This document shows, one piece after another, positions 34,075 to 42,624 of a stretch of 64,000 nucleotides of DNA. The DNA lies in NCBI GenBank assembly GCA_900545815.1, contig URAM01000006.1, positions 6,510 to 70,509 on the forward strand, in the 5' to 3' direction. Position numbers and translations under genes: made by a program. The stretch comes from an uncultured Eubacteriales bacterium. GTDB taxonomy: Bacteria > Bacillota > Clostridia > Oscillospirales > Oscillospiraceae. How positions within the stretch are numbered: position 1 is the stretch's first letter; every line of letters begins with the position of its first letter. The notes beneath the pieces are model-generated. The model was not told the origin of the DNA. It ran no database searches and saw only the letters and a program-made list of their open reading frames with translations.

Positions 34075-34776
34075 ATGAAAACACGACTGGAACAGGGCTT
34101 AAGCGCCCTGCACCTCTCCCCTACCCCATCGGGGACTTTGGAACGGTACTGTTCCCTGCTGTTGGAGCAGAATCAGATGATGAATCTGACCGCCATCACT
34201 GATCCAGACCAGGTGGTAGATCTGCATATGCTGGACTCTGCCGCTCTGTTGACGGTGGAGGATTTTTCGGGGAAAAAGGTCATCGACGTGGGCACCGGCG
34301 CCGGATTTCCCGGCATGGTGCTGAAGGTTTTAGAGCCGACCATAGAGCTGACCCTGCTGGACAGCCTGGGCAAACGGGTGAAGTGGCTGTCAGAACTTTC
34401 CGCACAGCTGGGTACTGCCCCTGTGGAATGTATCCACGGCCGAGCAGAGGAACAGGCGCTGCTGGAGGGCTATCGAGACTGCTATGACCTGGCGGTATCC
34501 CGTGCTGTGGCAGACCTGCGGATCCTAGCGGAGCTTTGCCTGCCCTTTGTGAAGGTGGGCGGACGGTTCTTGGCCATGAAAAGCGACAACTGCCAGGAAG
34601 AAGTGGAGCGCGCCGGACGTGCCATCGCCAAGCTGGGCGGCCAGCTTCGGCCTATAGCACAGTATCAGATCCCAGGAACGGAGATCACACGGCGCGTGGT
34701 GGTTGTGGAAAAGATCCGACCCACGCCGAAGGGGTATCCTCGTCGCTTTTCCCGTATGAAAAAGGCTCCATTATGA
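34075..34776 (+). CDS. rsmG: 16S rRNA (guanine-527-N7)-methyltransferase
   Basis: Methylates G527 of 16S rRNA; loss gives low-level streptomycin resistance in several bacteria. The 233-aa protein has the class I fold with VIDVGTGAGFPGMVLK and SRAVADLRILAELCLPFVKVGG. In most Firmicutes rsmG precedes noc and follows mnmG; here it is downstream of parB and mscL, which points to a local rearrangement. Its ATG follows the stop of the preceding membrane protein gene. Confidence 0.96.
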   Translation: MKTRLEQGLSALHLSPTPSGTLERYCSLLLEQNQMMNLTAITDPDQVVDLHMLDSAALLTVEDFSGKKVIDVGTGAGFPGMVLKVLEPTIELTLLDSLGKRVKWLSELSAQLGTAPVECIHGRAEEQALLEGYRDCYDLAVSRAVADLRILAELCLPFVKVGGRFLAMKSDNCQEEVERAGRAIAKLGGQLRPIAQYQIPGTEITRRVVVVEKIRPTPKGYPRRFSRMKKAPL

Positions 34777-34818
34777 GTATAAAAAGGGAAAGTGACCACA
34801 CATTACATCATTTAAAGG

Positions 34819-34848
34819 TTGCATTTTGTCAAGTTTTTATGGTATAAT
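34819..34848 (+). promoter_or_regulatory. Promoter of the MinD-like gene
   Basis: TTGCAT, 18 bp, extended TGG-TATAAT, 24 bp upstream of the ATG at 34873. Confidence 0.65.
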
Positions 34849-34872
34849 AAATCGCTATTAGGGGAGATCGCA

Positions 34873-35613
34873 ATGGGCTCTGCAATCGTCATCACATCAG
34901 GAAAGGGCGGCACCGGTAAAACGGCTACGACCTGCGGCATCGGTTCTGCTCTGGCAAAGTCTGGCAAACGCGTGCTCTGTCTGGACATGGACGTGGGCCT
35001 GCGCAACCTAGATCTGGCTCTGGGGATGAACGATCGTGCCTTGATGGATTTCACCGATGTCCTCTTTGGGCGCTGCACTTTAGCTCGTGCCGCAGTAGAA
35101 CACCCTAAGCTCCCCGGCTTATTCCTGCTTACCGCACCGGTACACTTTGACCGACGACGCGCTGTCTCGACTGGCGCCATGCAGGCACTGATGAAACAGA
35201 TCTTGGCGCAATACGACTTCTGTCTCATTGACTGCCCTGCCGGCATCGGACAGGGGTTTCATCTGGCAGCCAGCTGTGCTGACCGTGCGATCCTCACCGT
35301 CACCAATGACAGCGCCGCCCTCCGAGATGCGCAGCAGGTGGTACTTCAGCTGCGTCCCTACGGGATTCCCGCCAAGCTGGTGGTCAACCGAGTTTCCCGA
35401 TGGATGGTGCGCAAGATCCAAATGAATGTGGACGATGCCATGGATATGGCTGGCCTGCCCCTGCTGGGCGTGATCCCAGAGGATCGGAAGGTGCCTGTAG
35501 CCAATGCCAAAGGTGAACTGCTGGTGACGCATCAGAGCCGAGGCGCCGCTCGTGGATATGAGAACATTGCCCAGCGTCTGTGCGGCAAGCGAGTCCCCAT
35601 CGGGTGGAAATGA
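34873..35613 (+). CDS. MinD-like ParA/MinD ATPase
   Basis: Deviant Walker ATPase of the MinD group, 246 aa. Walker A is SGKGGTGKTATT near residue 10, followed by CLDMDVGLRNLDLALGM, the MinD signature, and FCLIDCPAG. The C-terminus (YENIAQRLCGKRVPIGWK) could form a short amphipathic membrane-targeting helix. No minC or minE lies nearby. It could be the division-site ATPase or a positioning factor for something else. GGGGAG precedes the chosen ATG; eighteen upstream codons overlap the promoter and are not used. Confidence 0.85.
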   Translation: MGSAIVITSGKGGTGKTATTCGIGSALAKSGKRVLCLDMDVGLRNLDLALGMNDRALMDFTDVLFGRCTLARAAVEHPKLPGLFLLTAPVHFDRRRAVSTGAMQALMKQILAQYDFCLIDCPAGIGQGFHLAASCADRAILTVTNDSAALRDAQQVVLQLRPYGIPAKLVVNRVSRWMVRKIQMNVDDAMDMAGLPLLGVIPEDRKVPVANAKGELLVTHQSRGAARGYENIAQRLCGKRVPIGWK

Positions 35614-35714
35614 GTGGTTTTCCACAGTAGCCAGAGGGAAACACCTCCCCCCTCCCCCACCAATTTCAATAATCAACGCAATTTTATAGGAGATACAAAC
35701 AGAGAGGAGCGCGA

Positions 35715-36137
35715 TTGACCTTGAATATTGCATTGATGACAGACGAAAAAAAACAGGAACTGATGACACAGTTCTGCATAGCTTACTGCGGTATTCTGGC
35801 AAAGCATACCCTCTGCGCTACCAACACCACTGGGAATGTCATCAAAGAGGCCACTGGCCTGGATATCTCCCTTTTCCTGTCCCATGAGCACGGCGGCTGC
35901 CAGCAGATCGGCACCCGCATCTCCTACAACGAGATCGACATGGTGTTCTTCTTCACCGACCCGGGCAATCCGGCCTATGAGGAGGATCTCCACTACATCT
36001 GCCGTCTCTGCGACCAAAACAACGTCCCCATCGCCACCAACCTGGGCACGGCGGAAATGCTCATCCAGGGTCTGGCACGGGGTGACTTGGATTGGAGAAA
36101 TATCCTCTATCCCAGAAACTCACAATTCTTGCTGTAA
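35715..36137 (+). CDS. Methylglyoxal synthase-like protein with altered active site
   Basis: By homology it would convert dihydroxyacetone phosphate to methylglyoxal and phosphate. The 140-aa protein aligns along its length with MgsA: phosphate-binding ATNTTGN is present, and Asp20, Lys23, Asp91 and Asp101 (E. coli numbering) are kept. However, the catalytic Asp71 in GGDQQ is Cys here (GGCQQ, about residue 61), and His19 and His98 are Thr and Tyr. It may have different chemistry or a regulatory role. The start is TTG after GAGAGGAG. A strong promoter and the hisS T-box follow. Confidence 0.75.
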   Translation: MTLNIALMTDEKKQELMTQFCIAYCGILAKHTLCATNTTGNVIKEATGLDISLFLSHEHGGCQQIGTRISYNEIDMVFFFTDPGNPAYEEDLHYICRLCDQNNVPIATNLGTAEMLIQGLARGDLDWRNILYPRNSQFLL

Positions 36138-36152
36138 TCCTTCCGGAAAGGC

Positions 36153-36181
36153 TTGACGGAACCAGTCAATCCGGATATAAT
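36153..36181 (+). promoter_or_regulatory. Promoter of the hisS-aspS T-box transcript
   Basis: TTGACG, 17 bp, TATAAT, about 16 bp after the preceding gene; the RNA would start near 36188. Confidence 0.85.
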
Positions 36182-36187
36182 CGTTCC

Positions 36188-36460
36188 TGTTGGAACATCA
36201 CTGCGCAGAAGGCGCATAAGTACCCTGCATACCGTCGGACAGAGAACCGGGTCATTGGCTGAGAGCCTGGGACGAAGATGGTGCAGGGGAAGACAGCGCT
36301 GGAGCAGGTTCGGAGACGAACGCGGTTCCCTTCCCGCAACAGAAGGAGCAAGAGGGCATCTGCCGATATGGCAGGCGCCGAATATGGGTGGCACCACGAA
36401 GTGATGATTTTCGCTCTCGTCCCATAGCGCTGACCGCTTTGGGACGAGCGTTTTTTTGCC
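36188..36460 (+). promoter_or_regulatory. T-box leader controlling hisS-aspS
   Basis: tRNA-sensing leader of about 270 nt. The T-box sequence GGGTGGCACCACG is at 36386-36398. It is followed by a terminator with stem CTCGTCCCA/TGGGACGAG (36416-36448) and T7 (36451-36457). Stem I features (AGAGAACCGGG...GCTGAGAG) lie near 36240-36270, and CCCTGCA/TGCAGGG can close it. GAC and GAT triplets sit in its 3' arm, which fits tRNA-Asp, but I cannot fix the specifier by eye. Uncharged tRNA would pair with the T-box and allow read-through into hisS. Confidence 0.9.
36416..36457 (+). terminator. Regulated terminator of the hisS-aspS T-box
   Basis: A 9-bp stem CTCGTCCCA/TGGGACGAG followed by GCG and T7. 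The 5' arm can pair instead with the T-box region as the antiterminator. Confidence 0.9.
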
Positions 36461-36518
36461 CTGTGCCCAAGACAACTTTGCATTTTAACCAACTTCAAAG
36501 GAAAGGATTGTTATTCCG

Positions 36519-37880
36519 ATGGCAAAACAGAAACCACGCACCCTCTCCGGCTTCATGGAATTACTGCCGGTGCCCCAGCAGCAGATGGAGCGCATCATGG
36601 AGATCCTGCGCAATACCTATTCCCTCTACGGCTTCACTCCGCTGGACACGCCCATCATTGAATCTGCCGAAGTCCTGTTGGCCAAAGGCGGCGGGGAAAC
36701 AGAGAAACAGATCTACCGCTTCCAGAAGGGTGACAGCGACTTGGCACTCCGCTTTGACCTGACCGTTCCCCTGGCCAAGTATGTGGCGCTCCACTACGGC
36801 GAATTGCAATTCCCATTCCGCCGCTATCAGATCGGCAAGGTCTATCGAGGCGAACGAGCACAGCGAGGCCGGTTCCGAGAGTTCTATCAGGCAGACATCG
36901 ACATCATCGGTGATGGCAAGCTGGACATCATCAACGAAGCGGAAATCCCCTCCATCATCTACCGTACCTTCTCTCAGCTAGGTCTGAAGCGGTTCCAGAT
37001 TCGAGTCAACAACCGCAAAATTCTCAACGGCTTCTACTCCATGGTGGGGTTGGCCGACAAGAGCCAGGACGTCATGCGCACGGTGGATAAGCTGGACAAG
37101 ATTGGCGCGGAAAAGGTCAAGACCCTGTTGATGGAGGACATCGGCGTGGCAGAGGACGTGGCCAACCAGGTGCTAGACTTTATCGCCATCGGCGGCAGCA
37201 ACCAGGAAGTGTTGGCTGCCCTGGAAGGCTACCAGGGCAAGGACGAGCTGTTTGACACCGGCCTGGAAGAACTGTCCACTGTAGTGCGCTACCTATCCGC
37301 CTTCGGCGTCCCCGAAGAAAACTTTGCCGTGGATCTGACCATTGCCCGCGGTCTGGATTACTACACCGGCACTGTCTATGAGACTACTATGCTGGATCAT
37401 CCGGAGATTGGCTCCGTCTGCTCCGGTGGCCGCTATGACAACCTGGCGGAATACTACACCGATAAGCAGCTCCCCGGCGTGGGTATCTCCATCGGCTTGA
37501 CCCGCCTGTTCTATGTGCTGGGCGAACAGGGGATGCTGAATCCCGACCTGCCCACCGCTGCCGCTGATGTGCTGGTCATCCCCATGGGCGAGGAACAGCA
37601 GGGCTACGCCATTGCCACCGCCACTGCACTGCGGGAGGCTGGCATCCGCACCCAGCTGTACGCCGAGAAGAAGAAGTTCAAGGCCAGGATCACCTACGCC
37701 GCCAAAATGGGCATCCCCTATGCCATGTTCTTGGGCGAGACTGAGGAGCAGGACAAGGTAGTAGCGCTGAAAGACCTGAACAAGGGCGAGCAGGTGACCA
37801 TTTCCTTCGAGGAAGCTGTGAAGCTGATTCAGGATGGTATCGCCCAGGCCAACCAAGGCACTGTCATCAAAGAGAACTGA
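36519..37880 (+). CDS. hisS: Histidyl-tRNA synthetase
   Basis: Class II synthetase, 453 aa. Motif 2 region RRYQIGKVYRGERAQRGRFREFYQ, the histidine A motif IARGLDYYTGTVYE and motif 3 region GVGISIGLTRLF are all visible, followed by an anticodon-binding domain. AAAGGA precedes the ATG. It is first in a two-gene operon with aspS, separated by 28 bp, behind a T-box leader. The hisS-aspS pair is typical for Firmicutes. Confidence 0.97.
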   Translation: MAKQKPRTLSGFMELLPVPQQQMERIMEILRNTYSLYGFTPLDTPIIESAEVLLAKGGGETEKQIYRFQKGDSDLALRFDLTVPLAKYVALHYGELQFPFRRYQIGKVYRGERAQRGRFREFYQADIDIIGDGKLDIINEAEIPSIIYRTFSQLGLKRFQIRVNNRKILNGFYSMVGLADKSQDVMRTVDKLDKIGAEKVKTLLMEDIGVAEDVANQVLDFIAIGGSNQEVLAALEGYQGKDELFDTGLEELSTVVRYLSAFGVPEENFAVDLTIARGLDYYTGTVYETTMLDHPEIGSVCSGGRYDNLAEYYTDKQLPGVGISIGLTRLFYVLGEQGMLNPDLPTAAADVLVIPMGEEQQGYAIATATALREAGIRTQLYAEKKKFKARITYAAKMGIPYAMFLGETEEQDKVVALKDLNKGEQVTISFEEAVKLIQDGIAQANQGTVIKEN

Positions 37881-37908
37881 TTACAACGGATAATAGGAGA
37901 GAACAACT

Positions 37909-39717
37909 ATGGACACCATGACTGGTTTTAAGCGCACCCACTACTGTGGCACTCTGCGCGCGGAAAATATTGGGGAAACCGTCTCCGTCTGCGGCTGGAT
38001 CCAGCGGCAGCGTGACCTGGGCGGCCTGATCTTCGCAGATCTGCGGGATCGCACCGGCCTGCTCCAGCTGGCTTTCGGTGATGATACCGATAAGGAAATT
38101 TTCGAGAAGGCTTCCAGCCTGCGCAGTGAATATGTGGTCGCCGCTGTGGGCACCGTTCGGGAACGGGAGAGCAAGAGCAAAAAAATCCCCACCGGTGACA
38201 TCGAAGTGTTCGTCACCGAGCTGCGTATTTTGAGCAAGGCCGAAACGCCTCCCTTTGAGATCGTGGACGGCACCAAAGCCAATGAAATGCTCCGCCTGAA
38301 ATATCGTTACCTGGATCTGCGCCGTCCGGAGCTGCAAAAAAACCTGATGTTCCGCCACAAGGTGGCCAAGATCACCAGAGACTACTTCGATGAAAATGGC
38401 TTCCTGGAGATCGAGACGCCCACCCTCATCAAATCCACCCCCGAAGGCGCCCGCGATTTCCTGGTGCCCAGCCGCATCCATCCGGGCAAGTTCTACGCTC
38501 TGCCCCAGTCCCCCCAGATTTATAAGCAGCTGTGTATGGTGGCTGGTTTTGACCGCTATATGCAGATCGCCCGCTGCTATCGTGACGAGGATCTCCGTGC
38601 TGACCGTCAGCCGGAATTTACCCAGATCGACCTGGAAATGTCCTTCGTCACGGTGGAAGACGTCCTGTCCATCGGCGAAGGCTACATCCGTCGGGTGTTC
38701 CAGGACGCCATGGGCATTGACATCGGTCCCCTGCCCCGGATGACCTATCAGGAAGCCATGGAGAAGTACGGCAGCGACAAGCCGGACACCCGCTATGGCA
38801 TGGAGATCTTCAACCTGGCTGACGAAGTGAAGAACTGCGGTTTTGCCGTCTTTACCAACGCCCTCCAGGCAGGCGGCGGCGTCCATGGCATCTGTGCCAA
38901 GGGTGCCTTCAAGGCGCTGTCTCGGAAGGAGCTGGACAAGCTCATTGACCACGTCAAGGGCATCGGCGGCAAGGGCATCGCCTGGATCCGCATGGGCGAG
39001 GATGGCTCCATTGCTTCCTCCTTCAAGAAGTTCATGACCGAGGAAGAAATGGCCGCTATCATCGCCAAGGCAGGCGGGGAACCAGGGGATGTCATCATGA
39101 TCATCTCCGATGAACGGTACAACAACAGCCTGACCACCTTGGGTCAGCTGCGTATCACCGTGGCAAAGAAGCTGGATCTCATCCCCAAGGGTGTTTACAA
39201 GCCCTTGTGGATCGTGGAATTCCCCTTCTTTGACTGGGACGAGGAGACGCAGACCTGGGTGGCCATGCACCATCCGTTCACCGCTATCGTGGACGAGTGC
39301 CTGCCCTACCTGGAGGACGAAAGCCGCAAGGGCGAAGTCCGTGCTCAGTGCTACGACATGGTGCTCAACGGCATCGAGCTGGCCTCCGGCTCCATCCGAA
39401 TCACCGACCCTGAATTGCAGAACCGAGTCTTTGAACTGCTGGGACTCACTGACGAGGAAGCCCATCAGAAGTTCGGCCACCTGATCGACGCCTTCCAGTA
39501 CGGCGCACCTCCTCACGGCGGAATGGCTCTGGGTCTGGATCGTGTGGTCATGCAGCTGCTGGGCGCTGAGAGCCTTCGTGACGTGCTGGCCTTCCCCAAG
39601 GTGCAGAACGCTTCCGAGCCGATGACCAACTGCCCTGACTTTGTGGATGACGCACAGCTGGACGAGCTGTCCATCGCCGTCACCCGGAAAGAAATCGAGG
39701 AAGAAACGGCGGAATAA
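37909..39717 (+). CDS. aspS: Aspartyl-tRNA synthetase, bacterial type
   Basis: Class II synthetase, 602 aa, with N-terminal OB-fold anticodon domain (VCGWIQRQRDLGGLIFADLRDR), catalytic motif 2 (RCYRDEDLRADRQPEFTQIDLEMSF), an inserted GAD domain (about residues 290-420) and motif 3 GGMALGLDRVVM. The GAD insert marks the bacterial form. Whether it is discriminating (Asp only) or also charges tRNA-Asn cannot be decided from the sequence alone; no gatCAB is in the window. A strong terminator follows. Confidence 0.97.
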   Translation: MDTMTGFKRTHYCGTLRAENIGETVSVCGWIQRQRDLGGLIFADLRDRTGLLQLAFGDDTDKEIFEKASSLRSEYVVAAVGTVRERESKSKKIPTGDIEVFVTELRILSKAETPPFEIVDGTKANEMLRLKYRYLDLRRPELQKNLMFRHKVAKITRDYFDENGFLEIETPTLIKSTPEGARDFLVPSRIHPGKFYALPQSPQIYKQLCMVAGFDRYMQIARCYRDEDLRADRQPEFTQIDLEMSFVTVEDVLSIGEGYIRRVFQDAMGIDIGPLPRMTYQEAMEKYGSDKPDTRYGMEIFNLADEVKNCGFAVFTNALQAGGGVHGICAKGAFKALSRKELDKLIDHVKGIGGKGIAWIRMGEDGSIASSFKKFMTEEEMAAIIAKAGGEPGDVIMIISDERYNNSLTTLGQLRITVAKKLDLIPKGVYKPLWIVEFPFFDWDEETQTWVAMHHPFTAIVDECLPYLEDESRKGEVRAQCYDMVLNGIELASGSIRITDPELQNRVFELLGLTDEEAHQKFGHLIDAFQYGAPPHGGMALGLDRVVMQLLGAESLRDVLAFPKVQNASEPMTNCPDFVDDAQLDELSIAVTRKEIEEETAE

Positions 39718-39742
39718 TTCACAGCTTTTAAAAAATATGTGG

Positions 39743-39774
39743 AAGGCGCAGAGTATATGCTCTGCGCCTTTTCT
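39743..39774 (+). terminator. Intrinsic terminator of hisS-aspS
   Basis: An 11-bp stem (AAGGCGCAGAG and its complement) with a 6-nt loop, then TTTTCT, 26 bp after the aspS stop. Confidence 0.9.
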
Positions 39775-39791
39775 AGCCTACAGCTATTCCA

Positions 39792-39946
39792 TTTCCATCT
39801 TCTTTAAATTGTGTTATACTCTGCTATAGCGTTAGGCCGCTCCTGCTTCCATGGCTTCATCGATGGTAGCGTATTCTACCCCGACGAAACTCATATAGCG
39901 TCCTACCTTTCCGCTACCCTGGTACGCACATACTAGGGTAGCTTTT
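39792..39946 (+). ncRNA. Candidate small RNA upstream of gapA
   Basis: The 360-bp aspS-gapA gap holds a separate possible transcription unit. TTTCCA-17 bp-TATACT is at 39792-39820. After about 90 nt containing hairpins CCAT/ATGG and GGTAG/CTACC there is a terminator GCTACCCT/AGGGTAGC followed by T6 (39914-39949). aspS has its own terminator upstream, so this one serves something else. On the opposite strand a 20-codon frame (39832-39894) with an AGGTAGGA ribosome site competes as the explanation. Confidence 0.4.
39832..39894 (-). CDS. Possible 20-aa small ORF antisense to the candidate RNA
   Basis: MSFVGVEYATIDEAMEAGAA is encoded with ordinary codon choice. The ATG lies 6 nt after AGGTAGGA, and a hairpin lies just upstream. 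No promoter was found on this strand and no homology is known to me. The frame is open for 42 more codons upstream without a start signal. It may be chance or a remnant of a longer gene. Confidence 0.25.
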   Translation of the reverse strand: MSFVGVEYATIDEAMEAGAA

Positions 39947-39969
39947 TTACACCATTTTCCCCACATCTG

Positions 39970-39998
39970 TGGAAAATCATCTGGAAAAACAGTATAAT
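39970..39998 (+). promoter_or_regulatory. Promoter candidate for gapA
   Basis: TGGAAA, 17 bp, TATAAT, 80 bp upstream of the gapA ATG. The -35 is poor; a CCACA/TGTGG inverted repeat overlaps it at 39961-39972. Confidence 0.5.
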
Positions 39999-40077
39999 GA
40001 AAGGGGCAAAAGCCGGACATACTACCTCTGATACGAATATTTGACCGATTTTCAACGATTCAGGAGGTTTTACAACT

Positions 40078-41088
40078 ATGTCCGTGCGTATTGCAATCAA
40101 CGGCTTCGGCCGCATCGGCCGCCTGGCCTTCCGCCAGATGTTTGGCACCGAGCTGTTCGACATCGTAGCCATCAACGACCTGACTTCCCCCAGAATGCTG
40201 GCTCACCTGCTCAAGTACGACTCCACCCAGGGCACCTATTCCCTGGCAGACAAGGTGACCCACAACGACAGCGCCATCCTGATTGATGGACACACCATCC
40301 CCATCTACGCCGAGTCTGACGCCTGCAAGCTCCCCTGGAGAGAACTGGGAGTGGATGTGGTACTGGAATGTACTGGCTTCTACACCAGTCGGGAGAAGGC
40401 TTCCTCCCACTTGAAGGCCGGGGCGAAAAAGGTGGTCATCTCCGCTCCGGCGGGAGATGACATCCCCACCATTGTCTACAATGTCAACCACAAGATCCTA
40501 AAGCCCACTGACCGCATCGTCTCCGCTGCTTCCTGCACCACCAACTGTCTGGCACCCATGGCCAAGGCGCTCAACGACTGCCATCCCATCATCTCCGGCC
40601 TTATGTGTACCATCCACGGCTACACCGGCGACCAGATGATTCTGGACGGCCCCCAGCGCAAGGGCGACCTGCGCCGCTCCCGTGCCGCTGCTGTGAATAT
40701 CGTCCCCAACTCCACCGGCGCCGCCAAGGCCATTGGTCTGGTCATTCCGGAACTGAAGGGGAAGCTCATCGGCGCCGCCCAGCGGGTACCGACCCCCACT
40801 GGCTCCACCACCCTGCTCCATGCAGTCATCGAAGGCCAGACCAGCGTAGACGAGCTGAACGCCGCTATCAAATCTCAGACCAATGAATCCTTTGGCTATA
40901 ACACCGACGAGATCGTATCCTCCGACATTGTAGGGATGCGGTACGGTTCCCTCTTTGACGCCACCCAGACCATGGTGATGAACCTGGAGCATCATATGGC
41001 TCATGTTCAGGTAGTCTCCTGGTATGACAACGAAAACAGCTACACCTCCCAGATGGTGCGCACCATCGCTTATCTGGCTCAGCTGTAA
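40078..41088 (+). CDS. gapA: Glyceraldehyde-3-phosphate dehydrogenase, type I
   Basis: NAD-dependent glycolytic oxidation of glyceraldehyde 3-phosphate. The 336-aa protein has the Rossmann start [12 protein letters not shown], catalytic [12 protein letters not shown] with Cys near residue 155, and the His of the [13 protein letters not shown] region. AGGAGG precedes the ATG. It is 43 bp upstream of pyk on the same strand, so both may share the promoter. pgk-tpiA is in a separate cluster at the left end of the window. Confidence 0.97.
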   Translation: MSVRIAINGFGRIGRLAFRQMFGTELFDIVAINDLTSPRMLAHLLKYDSTQGTYSLADKVTHNDSAILIDGHTIPIYAESDACKLPWRELGVDVVLECTGFYTSREKASSHLKAGAKKVVISAPAGDDIPTIVYNVNHKILKPTDRIVSAASCTTNCLAPMAKALNDCHPIISGLMCTIHGYTGDQMILDGPQRKGDLRRSRAAAVNIVPNSTGAAKAIGLVIPELKGKLIGAAQRVPTPTGSTTLLHAVIEGQTSVDELNAAIKSQTNESFGYNTDEIVSSDIVGMRYGSLFDATQTMVMNLEHHMAHVQVVSWYDNENSYTSQMVRTIAYLAQL

Positions 41089-41131
41089 CCGAACAGCCGG
41101 TATGGGAGGGTTGAGAAAGGGGTAATTTGCC

Positions 41132-42544
41132 ATGAAAAAGACCAAGATCATCTGCACAATGGGGCCCGCCTGCACCGATCATGACACGCTGACCAAAATG
41201 GTGGAAGCGGGGATGAATGTGGCGCGGTTCAATTTCTCCCACGGCAGTCACGAGGAGCATCAGCGAAATATCCAATTAGTGAAACAGATTCGAGAGGAAT
41301 TGGATCAGCCCATCGCCCTCATGCTGGACACCAAGGGGCCGGAGTTCCGCATCGGCACCTTTGGGGAAAAACAGGTGGAACTGGTGGCCGGTGAAACCTT
41401 CACCCTGACCGCCGAACCGGTGGTGGGGGATGTCCACCAAGTCTCTGTCTCCTGCCCTGCCATCTTCCAGCAGCTAAAGGCAGGAGATCCCATCCTGATC
41501 AACGATGGCCTAGTGACCATCCAGGTCACAGAGCGGAATGACACACGCGCGGTCTGCAAGGTGATCATCGGCGGGATCATCAGCAATAACAAGAGCATGA
41601 GCTTTCCCAACAAGCTCTTGCACACCGAATATCTCAGCCAGCAGGACAAAGAGGATCTCCTGTTCGGTATCCACATGAATGTGGATTATGTGGCAGCATC
41701 CTTTGTCTCCACTGCGCAGGATATGCAGGATTTACGGACATTTTTGGATCAGAACGGCGGGCAGGAGATCGACATCATCGCCAAAATTGAAAACCGTTCC
41801 GGCGTGGACAATGCCGATGCCATTTTGAACTACTGTGATGGCATCATGGTCGCTCGCGGAGACTTGGGCGTGGAGATCCCCTATGAGGAGCTGCCCCCCA
41901 TCCAGAAACAGCTCATCCAGCTCTGCCTGAAGCGGGGCAAGATCGTCATCACCGCTACGGAAATGCTGGAGTCCATGACCTCCAAGCCCCGTCCCACCAG
42001 AGCGGAGATCTCCGACGTGGCCAACGCCGTCTACGATGGCTCCAGCGCCATTATGCTCTCCGGTGAGACCGCCGCAGGGCAATATCCAGTGGAAGCTGTT
42101 CAGGCTATGAGCCGCATTGCCGTCCGGACGGAGGCGGATATTGACTACGAAAAACGGTTCCGGAACACGGATTTCCACCTGTATCACTACAACGATGCCA
42201 TGAGCCACGGCGCCTGCGCCCTGGCCATTGATACAAAGGTCAGCGCCATAGTGGTGTGTACCCTCAGCGGGGATATGGCACGGCAAGTGTCTCGATTCCG
42301 CTGCCCTAAGCCCATTATCGGCATGACCACAAAACGGAAGGTTTGGAATCAACTGTCCCTGTTCTGGAACGTCCGTCCAGCCATGAGTGAGCAGTTCCCC
42401 ACAGTGGATGTTCTGCTTTATCATGCCCGAAAGGTAGCAAAGAAATCCGGCTTGGTGAAGATCGGAGATCGGATCATCATCACAGCTGGGATCACCAACG
42501 GTACGTCAGGCAACACTGATTTGATCAAGATGGAAGAAATCTAA
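41132..42544 (+). CDS. pyk: Pyruvate kinase
   Basis: Makes pyruvate and ATP from PEP and ADP. The 470-aa protein begins KKTKIICTMGPA and has RFNFSHGSHEEH, the catalytic signature IDIIAKIENRSGV and MVARGDLGVEIPYE. It lacks the extra C-terminal PEP-utiliser-like domain found in Bacillus Pyk, so it is the shorter form. A GC-rich hairpin follows the stop, and a CoA-transferase gene follows on the same strand. Confidence 0.97.
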   Translation: MKKTKIICTMGPACTDHDTLTKMVEAGMNVARFNFSHGSHEEHQRNIQLVKQIREELDQPIALMLDTKGPEFRIGTFGEKQVELVAGETFTLTAEPVVGDVHQVSVSCPAIFQQLKAGDPILINDGLVTIQVTERNDTRAVCKVIIGGIISNNKSMSFPNKLLHTEYLSQQDKEDLLFGIHMNVDYVAASFVSTAQDMQDLRTFLDQNGGQEIDIIAKIENRSGVDNADAILNYCDGIMVARGDLGVEIPYEELPPIQKQLIQLCLKRGKIVITATEMLESMTSKPRPTRAEISDVANAVYDGSSAIMLSGETAAGQYPVEAVQAMSRIAVRTEADIDYEKRFRNTDFHLYHYNDAMSHGACALAIDTKVSAIVVCTLSGDMARQVSRFRCPKPIIGMTTKRKVWNQLSLFWNVRPAMSEQFPTVDVLLYHARKVAKKSGLVKIGDRIIITAGITNGTSGNTDLIKMEEI

Positions 42545-42561
42545 GCTTTTTAACGTGGAAA

Positions 42562-42595
42562 AGCGACCCCTTCCAACCTGCGAGAAGGGGTCGCT
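42562..42595 (+). terminator. Hairpin after pyk
   Basis: A 12-bp stem (AGCGACCCCTTC and its complement) with a 10-nt loop. The following bases, GTAATAAAA, lack a T-run, so termination may be partial. Confidence 0.55.
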
Positions 42596-42624
42596 GTAAT
42601 AAAATGCAAGGAGCGATACATACC

